Assembly: GCA_002342255.1 (NCBI GenBank)
Contig: DDPP01000078.1
Coordinates: 1 to 7,151 of the forward strand
Direction of reading: 5' to 3'
Length of the DNA stretch: 7,151 bases
Origin: Micrococcales bacterium UBA2465
GTDB lineage: Bacteria; Actinomycetota; Actinomycetes; Actinomycetales; Microbacteriaceae
Part shown: positions 5,896 through 7,151 of the stretch, one piece after another
Layout of the letters: each line of letters begins with the position of its first letter
How positions within the stretch are numbered: position 1 is the first letter of the stretch
The notes under the pieces: generated by a model
What the model was told of the DNA's origin: nothing
Databases searched by the model: none
What the model saw: only the letters and a program-made list of their open reading frames with translations
Translations under genes and position numbers: made by a program

Positions 5896-5956
5896 CCTTT
5901 CCTCTGCCCCTTGTGGCAGCAAGTCCATTAAGTTTTCCACCTGTTTGATTAGGCGG
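5896..5956 (-). promoter_or_regulatory. Structured leader with ribosome binding site of the pentapeptide gene
   Basis: The minus-strand leader can form two small hairpins before the start codon: CCGCC with GGUGG (5952-5956 with 5937-5941, ten-base loop) and CUGCC with GGCAG (5915-5919 with 5904-5908, six-base loop). The second abuts the ribosome site AGGAAAGG (5896-5903). They are short, and I recognise no known riboswitch family. The ribosome site itself is clear; the hairpins are only suggestive. Confidence 0.4.
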
Positions 5957-5965
5957 CCATACTTT

Positions 5966-5983
5966 ATTTAGCCGAGGCTAAAT
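5966..5983. promoter_or_regulatory. Inverted repeat ATTTAGCC-GA-GGCTAAAT, operator-like
   Basis: A perfect 8-bp inverted repeat around a two-base centre lies between the two repeat-protein genes. On the minus strand it is followed at once by TAAAGT (5961-5966), a possible -10 box with no good -35 box. There is no T-run after it on the minus strand, so it is not a typical terminator. It could be a protein binding site controlling the pentapeptide gene. Confidence 0.35.
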
Positions 5984-5998
5984 CCTTTTACTCCTTGC

Positions 5999-6020
5999 CG
6001 CTCAACTATTTAGTTGAGCG
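5999..6020 (-). other. Hairpin spanning the stop codon of the upstream repeat-protein gene
   Basis: CGCTCAACTA (5999-6008) and TAGTTGAGCG (6011-6020) form a perfect 10-bp inverted repeat. The TAA stop of the gene at 6010-6012 lies at its tip, so the last codons (Ser-Leu-Asn) form one arm. On the minus strand no T-run follows, so I do not call it an intrinsic terminator. It may protect the mRNA 3' end or be a weak, factor-dependent stop site. Confidence 0.5.
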
Positions 6021-7151
6021 ACTTTTCTGTCGAAACCTTTACCAAATCAAAATAACCGGCTTTAGACGCGGTCACCTGCAAAGAAATCTGGTGACCCATG
6101 TCAGCCAGGGAAATTTGATAAGAAGTGTCGGTCATGCCCGGCAACGCGGCTCCATCTTTGAGCCACTGGAAACTAAGTTTCGTTCCTGCGGTCCATTTAC
6201 CTGGGTAGCCACGTAACACAGATCCTACCTTTGCAACTGTTGAGGAAATCTTCGGATCTGAGGTTAGAGTCAGCGTGGCTTTGGTTACCATGCTGGCTTG
6301 ACTGGTCAAGCACTTTGTCTCATAGCCGGTCTTGTATCCGCAGACCTGCACAGCAAGTGTCTTGTCGATTTGATCTAGGCCGAGAACCATGACCTGATTT
6401 ATCGCTCCACCTATCGGTGCACCGTTAGACAGCCACTGGTAGGTGTATTTGGTTCCAGAAGCCCAGCTTGCTCCAATGGTTGCCTTCATCTTTGCACCCA
6501 TTACCGAGACCCCGGAAACAGTTGGTGCGGTAGCGTTGTCAAAACCAAAAGCCCTAACCTGAATAGCTGAGCTAATTCGATAGGTTACCGAACCATCTGC
6601 AGCCACACCAACCTCGACGTATCTGATTGTTGAACCAACATCAGAAAGTTGAAGTTTGTATACCGACTTGGTAGATAACCCGCCAACAGTTGACGAGAAC
6701 CAGAAACTGGTTACTCGAATATTCGACATCCAAGGCGACTTGATTGCCCGTAACTGAGTGCCAGGTGTGTTTAGCACCCCGAGTGACCCAAACGAGTTTG
6801 CGTTGTCTATTTTTCCAACTGCAAAGCCAGGCATCATCATTGAATTGGCTATTGACTTAGTCCCAAAATCAGTTACCTGGGTCTGATAGCCAACGGCCGA
6901 CTGGACTGCGCGGAATTTCAAAGTTAAACCGAGGTCTTCATAGGTCACTGTGTAAGTATTTCCTTGGATGTTTATCCAAGTGATTCCCCCATCCCTAGAC
7001 ATCTGATACTTCAGGGTTGATGCTGCTGATTTTCCTGAAGCAGACAAGGTGATTGTAGAGCCGAGATTGGTGTTTCCAACCGTTTGCACTCGGTTCAGCG
7101 CTGAAAAAGTATCTGGAATCACAAGTGCCGGAGACAATTGGATAGCCGATA
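6010..7151 (-). CDS. Secreted-type repeat protein with Ig-like modules, C-terminal part (runs off right edge)
   Basis: The frame is open from the stop at 6010 to the right edge, giving 379 residues of the C-terminus. A TTG at 7137 lies inside a module that continues upstream ('SAIQLSPALVIPDTF'), so it is not the real start. Four Ig-like modules are visible: about 7107-6847 ('YQMSRDGGITW'), 6846-6544 ('MPGFAVGKIDNANS', 'IRYVEVGVAADGS'), 6543-6286 ('YTYQWLSNGAPIGGA') and 6282-6022 ('LSFQWLKDGAALPG'). Each has a counterpart in the same order in the neighbouring 1393-aa protein, including a Cys pair ten residues apart in the third (codons at 6340 and 6310). Both proteins end just after the last module, without a sorting signal. 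The N-terminal part, and so the protein's specific role, lies outside the window; secretion is inferred from the paralogue. Confidence 0.9.
   Translation of the reverse strand, partial: SAIQLSPALVIPDTFSALNRVQTVGNTNLGSTITLSASGKSAASTLKYQMSRDGGITWINIQGNTYTVTYEDLGLTLKFRAVQSAVGYQTQVTDFGTKSIANSMMMPGFAVGKIDNANSFGSLGVLNTPGTQLRAIKSPWMSNIRVTSFWFSSTVGGLSTKSVYKLQLSDVGSTIRYVEVGVAADGSVTYRISSAIQVRAFGFDNATAPTVSGVSVMGAKMKATIGASWASGTKYTYQWLSNGAPIGGAINQVMVLGLDQIDKTLAVQVCGYKTGYETKCLTSQASMVTKATLTLTSDPKISSTVAKVGSVLRGYPGKWTAGTKLSFQWLKDGAALPGMTDTSYQISLADMGHQISLQVTASKAGYFDLVKVSTEKSLN

Noticed and set aside
5999..6020. Hairpin as intrinsic terminator of the right-hand gene
   Set aside because: On the minus strand it is followed by GCAAGGAG rather than a T-run; the T-rich side is on the plus strand, where no gene ends.
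5995..6216. 73-aa open frame on the plus strand
   Set aside because: Antisense to the C-terminal Ig-like module and has no supporting features.
7135..7137. TTG as start codon of the right-hand gene
   Set aside because: The frame remains open to the window edge and the residues before it continue the same module pattern, so the gene starts outside.

Overview
The window looks like chromosomal DNA of an actinobacterium with moderate GC content, possibly a small-genome freshwater type such as the Microbacteriaceae Luna lineage or an acI relative. This rests on the tRNA gene without an encoded CCA end, a start codon placed six bases after a TANNNT box (leaderless style), secreted proteins with Ig-like modules of the 'YQWLRDG' kind common in Actinomycetota, and a GC content that looks like 40-50% by eye. 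The genus assignment is inference only. Every supported gene lies on the minus strand, so transcription runs from right to left.

Right part (about 1709-7151): two tandem genes for large secreted repeat proteins. The first is cut by the right edge and only its C-terminal Ig-like modules are seen. The second is complete (1393 aa). It has a signal peptide, a long pentapeptide-repeat region divided by a recurring 'LPxGW...G.L.G' spacer, two Tyr/Trp/Cys-rich insertions, and five Ig-like modules. Its last four modules match those of the first gene in order, so the pair are paralogues. The 119-base gap between them holds several inverted repeats and the ribosome binding site.

Middle part (about 581-1669): an intact tRNA-Arg(ACG) gene with a good promoter is followed by a roughly 970-bp islet. 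The islet carries one gene, for a cytoplasmic leucine-rich-repeat protein, with its own promoter candidate. It ends in a truncated copy of the same tRNA, whose 3' half is identical from the first anticodon base to one base past the tRNA end. A strong terminator follows directly. This is the layout left by site-specific integration into a tRNA gene, but no recombinase is present.

Left part (1-540): a rhodanese-like sulfurtransferase gene, probably read from a leaderless mRNA, followed after nine bases by the start of a probable GNAT acetyltransferase gene that runs off the left edge. They probably form a two-gene operon.

The most interesting items are the single-gene islet at the tRNA and the paralogous secreted pair with unusual aromatic insertions.
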